This document shows, in pieces, positions 34,336 to 43,750 of a stretch of DNA of 64,000 nt (its first letter is position 1; each line of letters opens with the position of its first letter). Below the pieces are notes generated by a model. That model saw only the letters and a program-made list of their open reading frames with translations. It ran no database searches and was not told the origin of the DNA. Made by a program: the position numbers and the translations under genes. The stretch is from positions 124,001 through 188,000 of the forward strand of contig CAJXNP010000008.1 in NCBI GenBank assembly GCA_913057175.1, written 5' to 3'. This DNA is from an uncultured Cytophagales bacterium (GTDB lineage Bacteria; Bacteroidota; Bacteroidia; Cytophagales; Cyclobacteriaceae).

Positions 34336-35127
34336 ATGGACCTGATCAGAGAGACCACTATTTCTTTCAGGAGTTATGCTGAAGCCCTAAAATTCATAGA
34401 CAAGCATAAGCTGTGGAGCATTTTTATCATTCCGGCTTTATGTTCTTTGATTATTGCCGGGTTTGTGACATGGTTTGCTCTGGCAACATCTGCCAGTGTT
34501 ACTGAATTTGCAGTAATCAAATTCAACCTGGATGCCGACTATGAATACATGAATTCATTTCTTGAATTTGTGGTGATCAACTTCGTTAGAGGTGCGATTT
34601 TGCTATCCTATGTGAAATTATACAGGTATTTAGTCATTATCATTCTCTCCCCAGAATTTGCCTATATCACTTCCATTGTTCAGTCAAAAGCCCTGGATGA
34701 AAATCATGGTTTTAAACTAAAACGATTCATCAGTGACATTTGGAGAAGTGTATTTTTGGCTGTAAGAAATTTTTTAATTGAGCTGATCATTACCATATTG
34801 ATCATCATTTTTGCCGTCATCGTGACCTGGATCATTCCACTTATCCCCATATTAATATTCATTTTTGAAGCCTATTTCTTTGGATATTCCATGGCTGATT
34901 TTAGAAATGAATACATGAATATCAGCTTAAGGGAGAGTAAAGATATGATCAACGATCATAAACCACTGATCATAGGAAATGGTATTTTATTTAATCTTTC
35001 ACTTTTGATCCCGATCTTTGGTGTTCTATTCGGACCTACCCTTTCACTTGTTGCCATGGGTCTGTCGTTAAACAAGGTAGAACACAAAAAAGAATACTAT
35101 GCCCATTCAGTCCATCAATCCATATGA
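34336..35127 (+). CDS. EI24 domain membrane protein (CysZ-like)
   Basis: The 263-residue protein matches the EI24/CysZ group: an N-terminal amphipathic part (SFRSYAEALKFIDKHKLWSI) followed by a long hydrophobic hairpin, and a C-terminal set of helices with the characteristic GYSMADFRNEYMNISLRESK and NHKPLIIGNGILFNLSLLIP-like loop. CysZ imports sulfate in enterobacteria; for Bacteroidota homologues transport of a substrate is not shown. Its 3' end overlaps the aldehyde dehydrogenase gene by 29 bases. Confidence 0.85.
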   Translation: MDLIRETTISFRSYAEALKFIDKHKLWSIFIIPALCSLIIAGFVTWFALATSASVTEFAVIKFNLDADYEYMNSFLEFVVINFVRGAILLSYVKLYRYLVIIILSPEFAYITSIVQSKALDENHGFKLKRFISDIWRSVFLAVRNFLIELIITILIIIFAVIVTWIIPLIPILIFIFEAYFFGYSMADFRNEYMNISLRESKDMINDHKPLIIGNGILFNLSLLIPIFGVLFGPTLSLVAMGLSLNKVEHKKEYYAHSVHQSI

Positions 35128-36463
35128 CAACCAGCTACTCAAAGAATTCGACGAACACTCATACGAAGACATCCTTCACATCATAGAAAAAGGTCATTAC
35201 CAATTCCTGGAATGGAAGAAAAAAACTTACAATGAAAGGGCTGTCTTGATGCATAAGTGTGCTCAAACACTTCTTGACAACAAGGACAATCTGGCACTGA
35301 TCATCACCAGGGAAATGGGAAAAGTAATTTCCGAATCCATCGCTGAAATAGAAAAGTGCGCCAAAGTTTGCCAATATTACGCAGACCACGCAGAAGAAAT
35401 GCTTGAAAACCATCCCATTGTAACAGATAGCGGTGAGGCCTATATTCATCACAGTCCATTGGGATTGGTACTGGCGGTAATGCCATGGAATTTTCCCTTC
35501 TGGCAGGTTTTTCGATTTGCTGCTCCTGCCCTGATGGCCGGAAATACCGCACTTCTTAAACATGCGTCTAACGTTCCACAATGCGCGATGGCGATTGAGG
35601 AAACATTCCTGCATGCAGGTTTTCCGGAAGGCTGTTTTCGCACACTTATGATCTCTTCCTCAAAAGTTTCGACGGTAATTGATCATCCTTTCGTGGTTGC
35701 CACGACCCTGACCGGAAGTGAAGGCGCCGGAAGCGCTGTGGCTTCAGAAGCAGGAAAAAACCTTAAAAAGTCAGTTTTGGAGCTGGGAGGAAGCGATCCT
35801 TTTATTGTTTTAAAGGATGCTGATATTGGTAATGCTGCACAAGCTGCTGTAAAATCCCGAATGGTGAACTTCGGCCAAAGCTGCATAGCCGCTAAAAGAT
35901 TTATCATTGAAGAAAGTGTTTTTCAAAAATTCACGGAAAAATTCATTGAGGAATTGGACCAACTAAGCGCTGGAAACCCTGAAAATTCTGCAACCGACTA
36001 TTCAGTGTTGGCAAATAAATCTTTTGCTAAAGATCTGCTCCAACAAGTTAAAAAATCTGTGGAATTGGGTGCGGAAATATTGCATGGTGAACTGCCAGAT
36101 GAAATCCATACTGCATATTTTCCACCAATGATCGTGTCAAATCTCAAGCCGGGCATGCCTTGCTTTCACGAAGAGCTATTCGGACCGGTTGCGTGCTTTT
36201 ACCGTGCAAAAGATCAGCATGACGCTATCGAAATAGCCAATGAATCGCATTTCGGATTGGGAGGATCGGTATGGACAGAAGACATTGATAAGGGGATTTA
36301 TGTAGCGGAACACGTAGAAAGTGGTGCGGTGTATGTCAATAAAATGATGGCTTCCGACCCACAAGTACCTTTTGGAGGAATAAAAAAATCAGGCTTCGGA
36401 AGGGAATTATCATATTTAGGGATTAAAGAGTTTGTTAATCAAAAGACGATTTGGGTGGGGTAA
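35099..36463 (+). CDS. NAD(P)-dependent succinate-semialdehyde dehydrogenase-like aldehyde dehydrogenase
   Basis: The 454-residue product is an aldehyde dehydrogenase: general base E228 in LELGGSDPF, catalytic C262 in FGQSCIAAKRF, and the cofactor loop MPWNFPFWQVFRF. The start IQSINPYDNQ, the length and the end PFGGIKKSGFGRELS match the succinate-semialdehyde dehydrogenase/YneI group, which turns succinate semialdehyde into succinate in the cytoplasm. The exact aldehyde cannot be decided from sequence. It begins inside the EI24 gene, so the two are co-translated. Confidence 0.92.
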   Translation: MPIQSINPYDNQLLKEFDEHSYEDILHIIEKGHYQFLEWKKKTYNERAVLMHKCAQTLLDNKDNLALIITREMGKVISESIAEIEKCAKVCQYYADHAEEMLENHPIVTDSGEAYIHHSPLGLVLAVMPWNFPFWQVFRFAAPALMAGNTALLKHASNVPQCAMAIEETFLHAGFPEGCFRTLMISSSKVSTVIDHPFVVATTLTGSEGAGSAVASEAGKNLKKSVLELGGSDPFIVLKDADIGNAAQAAVKSRMVNFGQSCIAAKRFIIEESVFQKFTEKFIEELDQLSAGNPENSATDYSVLANKSFAKDLLQQVKKSVELGAEILHGELPDEIHTAYFPPMIVSNLKPGMPCFHEELFGPVACFYRAKDQHDAIEIANESHFGLGGSVWTEDIDKGIYVAEHVESGAVYVNKMMASDPQVPFGGIKKSGFGRELSYLGIKEFVNQKTIWVG

Positions 36464-36477
36464 GCAATAAGCACGTT

Positions 36478-36505
36478 TTGGCTAGAAACAGAAGCGTTGG
36501 CTAGA
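36478..36505 (+). promoter_or_regulatory. Direct repeat in acyltransferase leader
   Basis: TTGGCTAGA occurs at 36478-36486 and again at 36497-36505, a spacing of 19 bases, just ahead of a near -7 box (TATTTTTA) and of the acyltransferase start at 36534. It could be a tandem binding site or a local duplication. Confidence 0.3.
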
Positions 36506-36533
36506 GGATTTATTTTTAGGAAATTTATTTTTT

Positions 36534-37577
36534 ATGTTTGGCATTTTTAGAACCTTCCTGGCACTTTTAGTGCTAATCGGACATTTGTATGGTCCTTTCC
36601 AATTAGGGATTTATGCCGTATTTGGTTTCTACACTTTAAGTGGCTATCTGATGACCTATATCATGGTCAATAATTACGGTTACACGCTTGAAGGACGAAA
36701 AAGATTTGCTATAAATCGAATCTTGAGGATATTCCCAACTTATTACGCGTCAATTCTTATTTCTCTTTTTTTGTTATATTTTTTTGATAGCAAAATTGCA
36801 GAGTTTCAACCTCTCATTTCCCTCCCCCAAACAATTAATCAGACTTTTCAAAACCTGTTTTTACTATTTACAATAGACTCAGCACCTCGCCTTTCACCGC
36901 CCACCTGGGCATTAACAGTAGAGTTATTTTTCTATCTGACAATTTGCATTGGTGTTTCGAAAACGAAAAAGATTTCTGTCGTTTGGTTTATGGCTAGTGC
37001 GTTTTACACAATTGTGGTATTGGTTCATAGTCCAGAAAACTGGGCAGCCAGGTATTTCCCCATATTGTCGGGAAGCCTCCCTTTTTCGATCGGAGCATTG
37101 ATCTATCATTTCAGAAATTCACTATCGTCATTCCTCAAAAGATTATACTTAGACAATCCAATAATTTGGCTAGCACTAGTTTTATTGAACTTTATTTATT
37201 CTTATAAGGTGGGCAATAATATAACTTCACATTGGCTTTTTATCATTGGTTTTTACACTAATCTTGCTTTAATGACGCTGTGCATCGCGACCTTGGCTGT
37301 TTTTGAAACGACTTTAGTAGACAGAAAAACCGATACTAAAATCGGCAAGTATAGCTATCCAATTTATCTGATTCATTGGCAGGCTGGAGCACTGCTATTC
37401 TCGTTCACAAACGGAGCCCTCAGCAAATTGATTTTTTTGATGCTCAGCATTTCTGTAACATTCATACTAAGTGACATACTGATCCGGACAACTGTAAATC
37501 CGATTGAAAAACTCCGAAAAAGAATTAAATCAACCGGAATCAATGTCCGATTAAAAAAGTTAAAAAAATTGGTCTAA
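36534..37577 (+). CDS. Acyltransferase 3 family membrane protein
   Basis: The 347-residue protein has the acyltransferase-3 pattern with about ten membrane segments: RTFLALLVLIGHL at the N-terminus with the catalytic histidine, FGFYTLSGYL, then the RNRxxRI-like AINRILRIFPTYYA and SPPTWALTVELFFYL. Such enzymes O-acylate sugars of surface polysaccharide, peptidoglycan or antibiotics across the inner membrane. It is at the end of a plus-strand run and has no glycosyltransferase neighbours, so its acceptor is unknown. Confidence 0.88.
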   Translation: MFGIFRTFLALLVLIGHLYGPFQLGIYAVFGFYTLSGYLMTYIMVNNYGYTLEGRKRFAINRILRIFPTYYASILISLFLLYFFDSKIAEFQPLISLPQTINQTFQNLFLLFTIDSAPRLSPPTWALTVELFFYLTICIGVSKTKKISVVWFMASAFYTIVVLVHSPENWAARYFPILSGSLPFSIGALIYHFRNSLSSFLKRLYLDNPIIWLALVLLNFIYSYKVGNNITSHWLFIIGFYTNLALMTLCIATLAVFETTLVDRKTDTKIGKYSYPIYLIHWQAGALLFSFTNGALSKLIFLMLSISVTFILSDILIRTTVNPIEKLRKRIKSTGINVRLKKLKKLV

Positions 37578-37774
37578 CTTCAAGTTACCAACTTAAAATA
37601 ACCTGTGTTCGACGTATGATGTGGACTTAGAGTGACAAAATCAACTGCTTTGTGTCTTGAAATTGCTTTTTAAAAGAAGGTTCTTCTCGGAAAAGTTATA
37701 TGCAATGAATCTCTTTTTCAACCATCGACTTTATCTCCCCAGTCAATATGCAGAAATATTAAATTTAAACACGA

Positions 37775-37803
37775 GAAATGTGAGATCGATGATCTCACAT
37801 TTC
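37775..37803. repeat. Perfect inverted repeat, possible bidirectional terminator
   Basis: GAAATGTGAGATC and GATCTCACATTTC are perfect 13-bp arms around a 3-base loop. It lies in the 272-base gap between convergent genes (acyltransferase stop 37577, small exported protein stop 37850). Neither side has a long T run, so terminator function is only possible; the dyad contains TGTGA/TCACA arms and might instead be a protein site. Confidence 0.55.
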
Positions 37804-37849
37804 CTTCTACATGTTTTACAAGGCAGAAACTGGATATCGGCTTGGTATC

Positions 37850-38335
37850 TCATCTATAGTCAATAATAGTTGACACCCGGTCCTTTGTCAGTCGAAAGGT
37901 GCGAACCTGTCCGTTGAAATTTGATTTGACAATGTTCATATGGCCTCTATTTTCCAATAGGCAAGTATTGAACACCTCAATCGTGGATATGTGATGAAAA
38001 TTAACGGGTAAAACTGCATGGATCCTAAGATGCTCTTCGTCAAAGGTAAGGCCCTTAATTTCCGGAGAAATGCATTCGCCATTAATGATAATTTTAAAAT
38101 TGCCCGCCAAATAATCTTTTATACTCTGTTGAAGGTACTCTTCCTGATAAGACACCCTTCCAAAAGAGGTTATCAATGACTCCCGGATATTATTCTTATC
38201 AAAAGTTATGTCAATTACATAATACCCGTTAGCCTGGGATATTTCGAATATGGCCATTCGCAGATCATGACCATATCCAAAATTCACTATCATTAAAGAA
38301 ATAATAAGAATAATCTTTTTCATCTGTTTATTCAT
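37850..38335 (-). CDS. Small exported protein, DUF6702-like
   Basis: From the ATG at 38335, behind a GGAAAA stretch, the product is 161 residues with a signal peptide (hydrophobic KIILIISLMIVNFGYG). The mature part (DLRMAIFEISQANGYYVIDI, later RTFRLTKDRVSTIIDY) resembles small periplasmic proteins of the DUF6702 type that are common in Bacteroidota; function unknown, family assignment tentative. The frame is open further to 38380, where it overlaps the YHYH gene by 4 bases, so coupling is possible if the longer start is used. It is last in the M60/YHYH set. Confidence 0.7.
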   Translation of the reverse strand: MNKQMKKIILIISLMIVNFGYGHDLRMAIFEISQANGYYVIDITFDKNNIRESLITSFGRVSYQEEYLQQSIKDYLAGNFKIIINGECISPEIKGLTFDEEHLRIHAVLPVNFHHISTIEVFNTCLLENRGHMNIVKSNFNGQVRTFRLTKDRVSTIIDYR

Positions 38336-38376
38336 TTGTTTTCCAATGGTGCCTGCATAATATGTTACTATTTCCA

Positions 38377-39744
38377 TCACGGCCCTATTTTAAATGACGC
38401 GTTGGGTGAGCCTACGAGGCATCTTGATATGAAAGGAAATTCTTCAGTGATGACATAAAAATAGCTGTACGTTCCCGTCCCAAGAGTAACATCTCTGGCT
38501 ATTCCATTACATTCATCCAAATCTCCGGACCCATTTACAAATTCATAGTCATTGGTATATTTACCATTGTATTCGCCACAAGGGGCAGTTGTTCCATTAC
38601 CAGGTCTGTCTCCGGACTTTAACATATGACTGGAACTAAGTTTGACCACTGCATTTCCTGCTGCGTTTGGACCATACATATAAAGAATGGGAAAACCATC
38701 AGCCGCCCAACCTATCTGCACCGGCTCAGAAGGTGTAGTTCCGGTGCTAATTCCTGGTGAAAGTTGCTCCGCATATATGGCCATGTTGCCATGATAATGA
38801 TATAGACCATCCGGTTGTACATGAGCAATCGCACAATCCAAACCTACAACATCCATGTTATTGTTCGGCTCCATTACCCAATCCCAGTTATATTCACCGG
38901 TATTCGGATTTTCAAAAATGAAAGGCTCTGCCGGAGCCGGATCTATTGCCACACCATTTTTGGCTACTCCAAATTTCCATTTTGGCGTACCATCGCTACC
39001 CGTGATACTTGTTGTAGATGAAGCCTTTTCCGGCGTGTTGTCAAACTCATATGTTTTGGTGCTGTTATCCAGGTTGGAAACGATTTTAGGGATTTGATTT
39101 CGGTAATCGTGTGTCGGAATACCATTTGTAACTACTTCCCGGTTTCCCGAAAAATTGACAGTATTGTCATCGTACTGGTTTGCCCCGGGGGTTTCTCCAC
39201 AGGCATGAGCATCCTGGTCCATGGAATCATCATTAGAGCAGGTTTCATTTCCGGTATTTCCTCCATTATTACCACCGTTATCCGTATCATTATCAGAAAC
39301 AGTAATAGTCAATGTATTAGAGGATGACAGTGAAACATTACTTCCCAGCCCATTGTTGGAAAGGGTCACAATTATGGTCTCATCACCTTCAACTTCTGTA
39401 TCATCTTTAAATGGCACCTCTACGGTAACTTCCGAATCACCATCTGCTATAGACACACTACCTGAGGGCGACTCATAATCATCGCCCGCCGTAGCCGTAC
39501 CCGATAGGGTATATTTTACGTTCATGCTACTTCCTGTTAGGTTAGCTCTGTCCAGTACAATTTTAAACCCAGTGCCCATGTCGTCTTCTGAAGCAGTAGA
39601 CGGCCCGTTTAACGACACCTTGTATGTGATTTCCTCTTGAGGTTGAGTGGTAGGTTCACTATCATCTCCACATCCAACTGCCAATGCCATCAATGCACTT
39701 ATAAATGCCAGGCCCAAAAATCTGATAATTAGTACTTCTTTCAT
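38377..39744 (-). CDS. YHYH domain lipoprotein with Calx-beta domain
   Basis: Starting at the ATG at 39744 the product is 455 residues. It has a lipoprotein signal (LALMALAVGC-type, cysteine near residue 25), a Calx-beta domain at about residues 35-140 (FKIVLDRANLTGSSMNVKYT, then GDDYESPSGSVSI and EGDETIIVTLSN), a glycine/asparagine linker, and the YHYH domain, whose signature YHYH is at residues 315-318. YHYH proteins are exported proteins of unknown function. The frame is open further upstream to 39798 but the internal start gives the clean signal peptide. A TAGATTTG box lies about 108 bases upstream, at 39852-39859. Confidence 0.85.
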   Translation of the reverse strand: MKEVLIIRFLGLAFISALMALAVGCGDDSEPTTQPQEEITYKVSLNGPSTASEDDMGTGFKIVLDRANLTGSSMNVKYTLSGTATAGDDYESPSGSVSIADGDSEVTVEVPFKDDTEVEGDETIIVTLSNNGLGSNVSLSSSNTLTITVSDNDTDNGGNNGGNTGNETCSNDDSMDQDAHACGETPGANQYDDNTVNFSGNREVVTNGIPTHDYRNQIPKIVSNLDNSTKTYEFDNTPEKASSTTSITGSDGTPKWKFGVAKNGVAIDPAPAEPFIFENPNTGEYNWDWVMEPNNNMDVVGLDCAIAHVQPDGLYHYHGNMAIYAEQLSPGISTGTTPSEPVQIGWAADGFPILYMYGPNAAGNAVVKLSSSHMLKSGDRPGNGTTAPCGEYNGKYTNDYEFVNGSGDLDECNGIARDVTLGTGTYSYFYVITEEFPFISRCLVGSPNASFKIGP

Positions 39745-39892
39745 TTGTAAAATTTTATTGTTTATGTTACTAAACAGGTAATTCTTCAGTAATACCACCC
39801 TTACCTTGTTATTTTTTATCTATTGTATTTTTCTTGAATTATATCGTTTTCCAAATCTATTTTTCTTTAAAGGGTTACTGAACTGCTTCCTT

Positions 39893-40159
39893 CTATTTCA
39901 ACATTGTAAATGAACCGATTTCTGCCAAGGGATTAGGGACACGGTTGTTGGCAGGGAAATTCAGCAATTGCTCAAGTAAAAGATTGGGACCATCCATCTT
40001 ATTAATGATGACCAAGGTGTTTTTGCTGGGAGCCCCGGTTAGGTTGGCACTTTGACCAACAGCTTCTTTTGAAATAATGTCTGACTCATAGTAGCAAGAT
40101 TTAAATACCAGGGTGAGTACCAATAAAAGCAATCCAAAAATGCCGATGTATTTTTTCAC
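39893..40159 (-). CDS. Small lipoprotein of unknown function
   Basis: The 88-residue product has a lipoprotein-type N-terminus (MKKYIGIFGLLLLVLTLVFK followed by a cysteine at residue 22) and a short mature part ending in NNRVPNPLAEIGSFTMLK. No family is recognised. It starts 6 bases after the M60 protease stop and is followed by the YHYH gene, so it belongs to the same set. Confidence 0.65.
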   Translation of the reverse strand: MKKYIGIFGLLLLVLTLVFKSCYYESDIISKEAVGQSANLTGAPSKNTLVIINKMDGPNLLLEQLLNFPANNRVPNPLAEIGSFTMLK

Positions 40160-40165
40160 GATCTT

Positions 40166-43100
40166 TTATTTTTTAATAATGTGTTGCATACCTTGTATTA
40201 TTCCGTCTGCGGTAATGCGCATGACGAATGTTCCTGACGACAAATCAAGCTTTGTTCTGATGAGAGAAGTATTAGCAAAGATTTCTGACTGGATAAGCCT
40301 ACCCGATGTGGAAAGTATGTCAAGTTTGACTTGACTGTATTCCTTAACTAAATCTACCGCAATCTGCCCAACAGTTGGATTAGGAAAGACCCTTATTTGT
40401 TCCATTCCTGATTCATCACCTAAACCCGTCACTGATCCATTGCATTCAACACCTTCAGGATTGAGGATGGTGAGCGAAAGATTGACTAAACTATCACAGC
40501 CACTAAACCTCGGAAACAAAGCAGAATAATTCCCACTCTCGGTAAGCACCTGGCCGTTTAAGATATATTTATCGCATACAGCCATGATGGTGTCCACTTC
40601 CACTGCTCCATGAATAGTCAGGTTCAGTGTGACTACACTGTCACATCCGGCACTGTTTACTAACATTTCCTGGTAAACACCTGATTCTGTCAATCTGCTT
40701 CCAAAGAATTCAAATTCGCTACAAGTAGTTTCATTAATTGTTGTTTCATCAGGCTCCAGAATTGTCAGATTCAACGTTATCAAACTGTCACATCCCACGG
40801 AGTTTGGAATAGTCTGTTGGTATTCACCGGAGTTTGTGAGGAGCGTTCCTAAAAAATCGTATGAATCACAGGCCGTTTCATGTAGGATCGAATCGGTGGA
40901 ATGCAGAATGCTCAAATTCAACGTAACCAGGCTGTCGCAACCATGCACAGAAACAAAGGTGCCATTGTATGTACCTGAAGCAGTAAGTGTGTTTCCATCA
41001 AAATCGAAACCATTGCAGGCTTCAATGTTAACAATCAAATCATAGGCTTGTATGGAAGCATCCGTATCGTCGCAATCATCATAAAATAAAACACCATCCT
41101 GATCAAAATCGCCATCGTAGTACCAAAAAAGAATTGAATCGATTTGCATGATGATACTATCGTAAAGCAAGTTGGAATTCCAATTTGACAGTGCATAATT
41201 GTAATCGTAAGTAGGATCTTCGCTGTCTGCAGCATGGTCATCAAAATAGCGTTGAAAGCCTTCAGGCGTTTCTGGAATGAAATCGCGAATTTCCCTCAAG
41301 TGCTGGTATATCTTTTTACTTCTTGGGTAGGCGTTAACAGCGTTCATAATGCTGTCGTGTGGCTGCTCTCCCCAGAAATGATACAACGGAGCGACATTCA
41401 CATTCAGCGCTTCATTGGAAGCCAATATCCATTCGGTATCCGTAATCCTAAAACCGTCTGGATCATTCACCTGCCCACCCATGGCGGTCCATTCATCATA
41501 AAAAACTTTATTGATCAGGCCCAAAGAATCCCAGCCGAAAAGCACACCGATATCAACGTATTTTGAATAACCTCTTTGCTGGTACCGTCGCTGTAGGGAA
41601 GTCATCTCTTCATCGTTTCGAAAGTTCGGCTCAATGACCCAATCGATAATAGCATCATTTCTCGTGAAAAATCCTCTTTCTGAATATTTCATAGCGCTAT
41701 CCAGAGGCATGCCCAATCCCACATGGTTAGCAACCACATAGGCCATTTCCACAATACATTCCGTTTCTGTTGGCAAGGTAGGCACATTGGTATGATGGGT
41801 CATCTCGTGCCAGTAGGTTGCTTTTTCGTCTTTGATGGCCTGCTCAAAATCCAATATGTTCATCATGTTCGCTCCGCCAACATTTGCCCAAAAGTCGGTA
41901 ATAAACGGTGCAGTCCCCCAGGTCAGCACCATGGGATATCCACCGGCCAATGTATTCCATTTGGTCATTTTGTCGATCACCAGATGCTCGGCCCGATGTA
42001 AGGGATACGGCCTGCCATTGTAAAGCTGATATGCCTCCCACATTTTGTCCCAGGTACTTAGAGTTTCCACAATGTCGTCACGCTTGAAATAGGCAAGAGG
42101 TGCAGTGTACATAAAGATGTCTGTCACCACTTCCGCCCAAAGGACTTCACCCGACTCAACCATTGCCTGAAATTCGGTCAGATCGGAGAGGTTGGTGGAA
42201 GATTGTTCGTAGTACGCAAATTTTACAGCGCCGGATATGGTAATATCAATGTTGCCAAGGTAACTCCCGTTAGGCACATAAATATAGATAATGCCACCAA
42301 GAGGGCTCATCACATTCATGGTTTCATTGATAATTTCAAATTGTTTTATCGGCCGCGGAAAACGTCTTATCCCCGTTGCAATTTTCCCGCTAACATCCTG
42401 TGTGAAAGAACCAATTACTACCTCGGCGCCGATGCCCACCAAACTTGTGGGCACCTCTACGGAAACCATTTCTCCGGGAGCTGCATAATAGCCTGTACCC
42501 CGTCGTGCAGAAGTGGTATAGCTATCATCATTTAAAACCCCATTATAACCGGGATCAAGCTCAAAAGTGCCATTGATTGTTACCGTTTGGTTGTCTAGTC
42601 TTTCGGCTGTCTCAGCGACAGGTCCCGGAAATGCATCGGCCGTTTCGAAAGCCAATTCCCCAACTTCACTCAAATGATCATTGGTTACGTAATTGTCAAA
42701 AACATCAATTTGCAGGTTGAACAAAACCCACCCAAATTCATCATAGTGGTCATAAAACACCACGTTGTTATCATGCTTAAACATTGGGTCGTAAGCAGCT
42801 TCATAAGCCTGGAAATAAGCATTTACGATAGCTTTGGAGCTTAAATAGTTTCCCTTAAAGTTGGTAAGTACCTGCGAAGTATAAGTTGAAATTTCGGTTT
42901 CGGACAAGGTGGTAACACCATTCAGTTGATCGGTGAGATGAATCAAGGCATTTTCAAATATATTGATATCGGTTTCCGGGGTGGTGTTGGAAACGGTCAA
43001 TTCATCAATGACCAAAGCCGCTGAGTTATAACCTTTGTAAGTTTCGTTTGAGCTCTGCTGGTAGATCCTTAAACCCGAATAATAGCCGATATAAAATCGC

Positions 43101-43750
43101 TGATTGTCAAGGCTGTTGTCATTGCTAAACGTCTTGAAATTCCCATAGTCAAATGATTCAAAATTAGCTGATACATAATAGCTGTCGCCCGCCAGTGTAA
43201 AATTTTGGTTTGCAAAGTCTATGATGAAAGTAAGGTTTACCCATTCGTCAAGGGCAAAGTAGAAGGCATGTTGCTGAATGTTGTTTCCATTTCTGTCATG
43301 CATCTGAAAAACCACCCGTCCGTTAGATTCGTTTGATTTATTTGCGAAGATTCTAAAATAGGGAGCGGTATTGGTGCCTCCACGTTTTAAGTTGATGAGC
43401 ATCCTTTGGCCGTTTCCAGCCCCAAAATCAGCGATCTTAAATCGCATTTTGAAGCTCCAAATATCAGATGCCATAAGTCCGTCAGTAACTTCCATCGGTA
43501 GGATAAATCCGCTGGCACTATCCAGGTAAACTGCCTGATCATCTATGCCAGTCGTATAGACAACTTCACTCGCATCCGTCACGGTTTCCTGAATGATGAA
43601 GGTTGGGTCATCGCCAGCTGATTCCTCAGAAATTGCACCATCAAATAAATACTTCGCTTGAAAAATCTGGGCATGCACAAAAGATGCGTACATCGACAGC
43701 CCAATAAAAAAACTCAGTTTCAGCAGTACATTCCAAACATTACCCTGCAT
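40166..43750 (-). CDS. Secreted M60-like zinc metalloprotease, T9SS type A
   Basis: The 1194-residue product has a signal peptide (residues 8-28), a LamG/concanavalin-like domain at about 30-260 (GDDPTFIIQETV, FYIGYYSGLRI), an M60-like metalloprotease region with the zinc motif HEMTHH at residues 648-653 and a following glutamate at about 662, a calcium-type segment DFDQDGVLFYDDCDD near 890, four tandem repeats of about 48 residues each ending near GCDSLVTLNLTI (residues 905-1100), and a type A T9SS sorting domain at about 1110-1194 (RVFPNPTVGQIAVDL). M60-like enzymes cut mucin-type glycoproteins in several commensals and pathogens; the substrate here is unknown. It is divergent from the propeller regulator. 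Confidence 0.9.
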   Translation of the reverse strand: MQGNVWNVLLKLSFFIGLSMYASFVHAQIFQAKYLFDGAISEESAGDDPTFIIQETVTDASEVVYTTGIDDQAVYLDSASGFILPMEVTDGLMASDIWSFKMRFKIADFGAGNGQRMLINLKRGGTNTAPYFRIFANKSNESNGRVVFQMHDRNGNNIQQHAFYFALDEWVNLTFIIDFANQNFTLAGDSYYVSANFESFDYGNFKTFSNDNSLDNQRFYIGYYSGLRIYQQSSNETYKGYNSAALVIDELTVSNTTPETDINIFENALIHLTDQLNGVTTLSETEISTYTSQVLTNFKGNYLSSKAIVNAYFQAYEAAYDPMFKHDNNVVFYDHYDEFGWVLFNLQIDVFDNYVTNDHLSEVGELAFETADAFPGPVAETAERLDNQTVTINGTFELDPGYNGVLNDDSYTTSARRGTGYYAAPGEMVSVEVPTSLVGIGAEVVIGSFTQDVSGKIATGIRRFPRPIKQFEIINETMNVMSPLGGIIYIYVPNGSYLGNIDITISGAVKFAYYEQSSTNLSDLTEFQAMVESGEVLWAEVVTDIFMYTAPLAYFKRDDIVETLSTWDKMWEAYQLYNGRPYPLHRAEHLVIDKMTKWNTLAGGYPMVLTWGTAPFITDFWANVGGANMMNILDFEQAIKDEKATYWHEMTHHTNVPTLPTETECIVEMAYVVANHVGLGMPLDSAMKYSERGFFTRNDAIIDWVIEPNFRNDEEMTSLQRRYQQRGYSKYVDIGVLFGWDSLGLINKVFYDEWTAMGGQVNDPDGFRITDTEWILASNEALNVNVAPLYHFWGEQPHDSIMNAVNAYPRSKKIYQHLREIRDFIPETPEGFQRYFDDHAADSEDPTYDYNYALSNWNSNLLYDSIIMQIDSILFWYYDGDFDQDGVLFYDDCDDTDASIQAYDLIVNIEACNGFDFDGNTLTASGTYNGTFVSVHGCDSLVTLNLSILHSTDSILHETACDSYDFLGTLLTNSGEYQQTIPNSVGCDSLITLNLTILEPDETTINETTCSEFEFFGSRLTESGVYQEMLVNSAGCDSVVTLNLTIHGAVEVDTIMAVCDKYILNGQVLTESGNYSALFPRFSGCDSLVNLSLTILNPEGVECNGSVTGLGDESGMEQIRVFPNPTVGQIAVDLVKEYSQVKLDILSTSGRLIQSEIFANTSLIRTKLDLSSGTFVMRITADGIIQGMQHIIKK

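Noticed and set aside
37657-37866. Plus-strand 69-codon frame after the acyltransferase
   Set aside because: It spans the 13-bp perfect hairpin, runs into the 3' end of the opposite gene and encodes no recognisable motif; probably chance.
40450-41050. Tandem repeats of about 145 bases with GTCACA-like cores
   Set aside because: Coding repeats of the M60 protease (GCDSLVTLNLTI units), not a separate DNA element.
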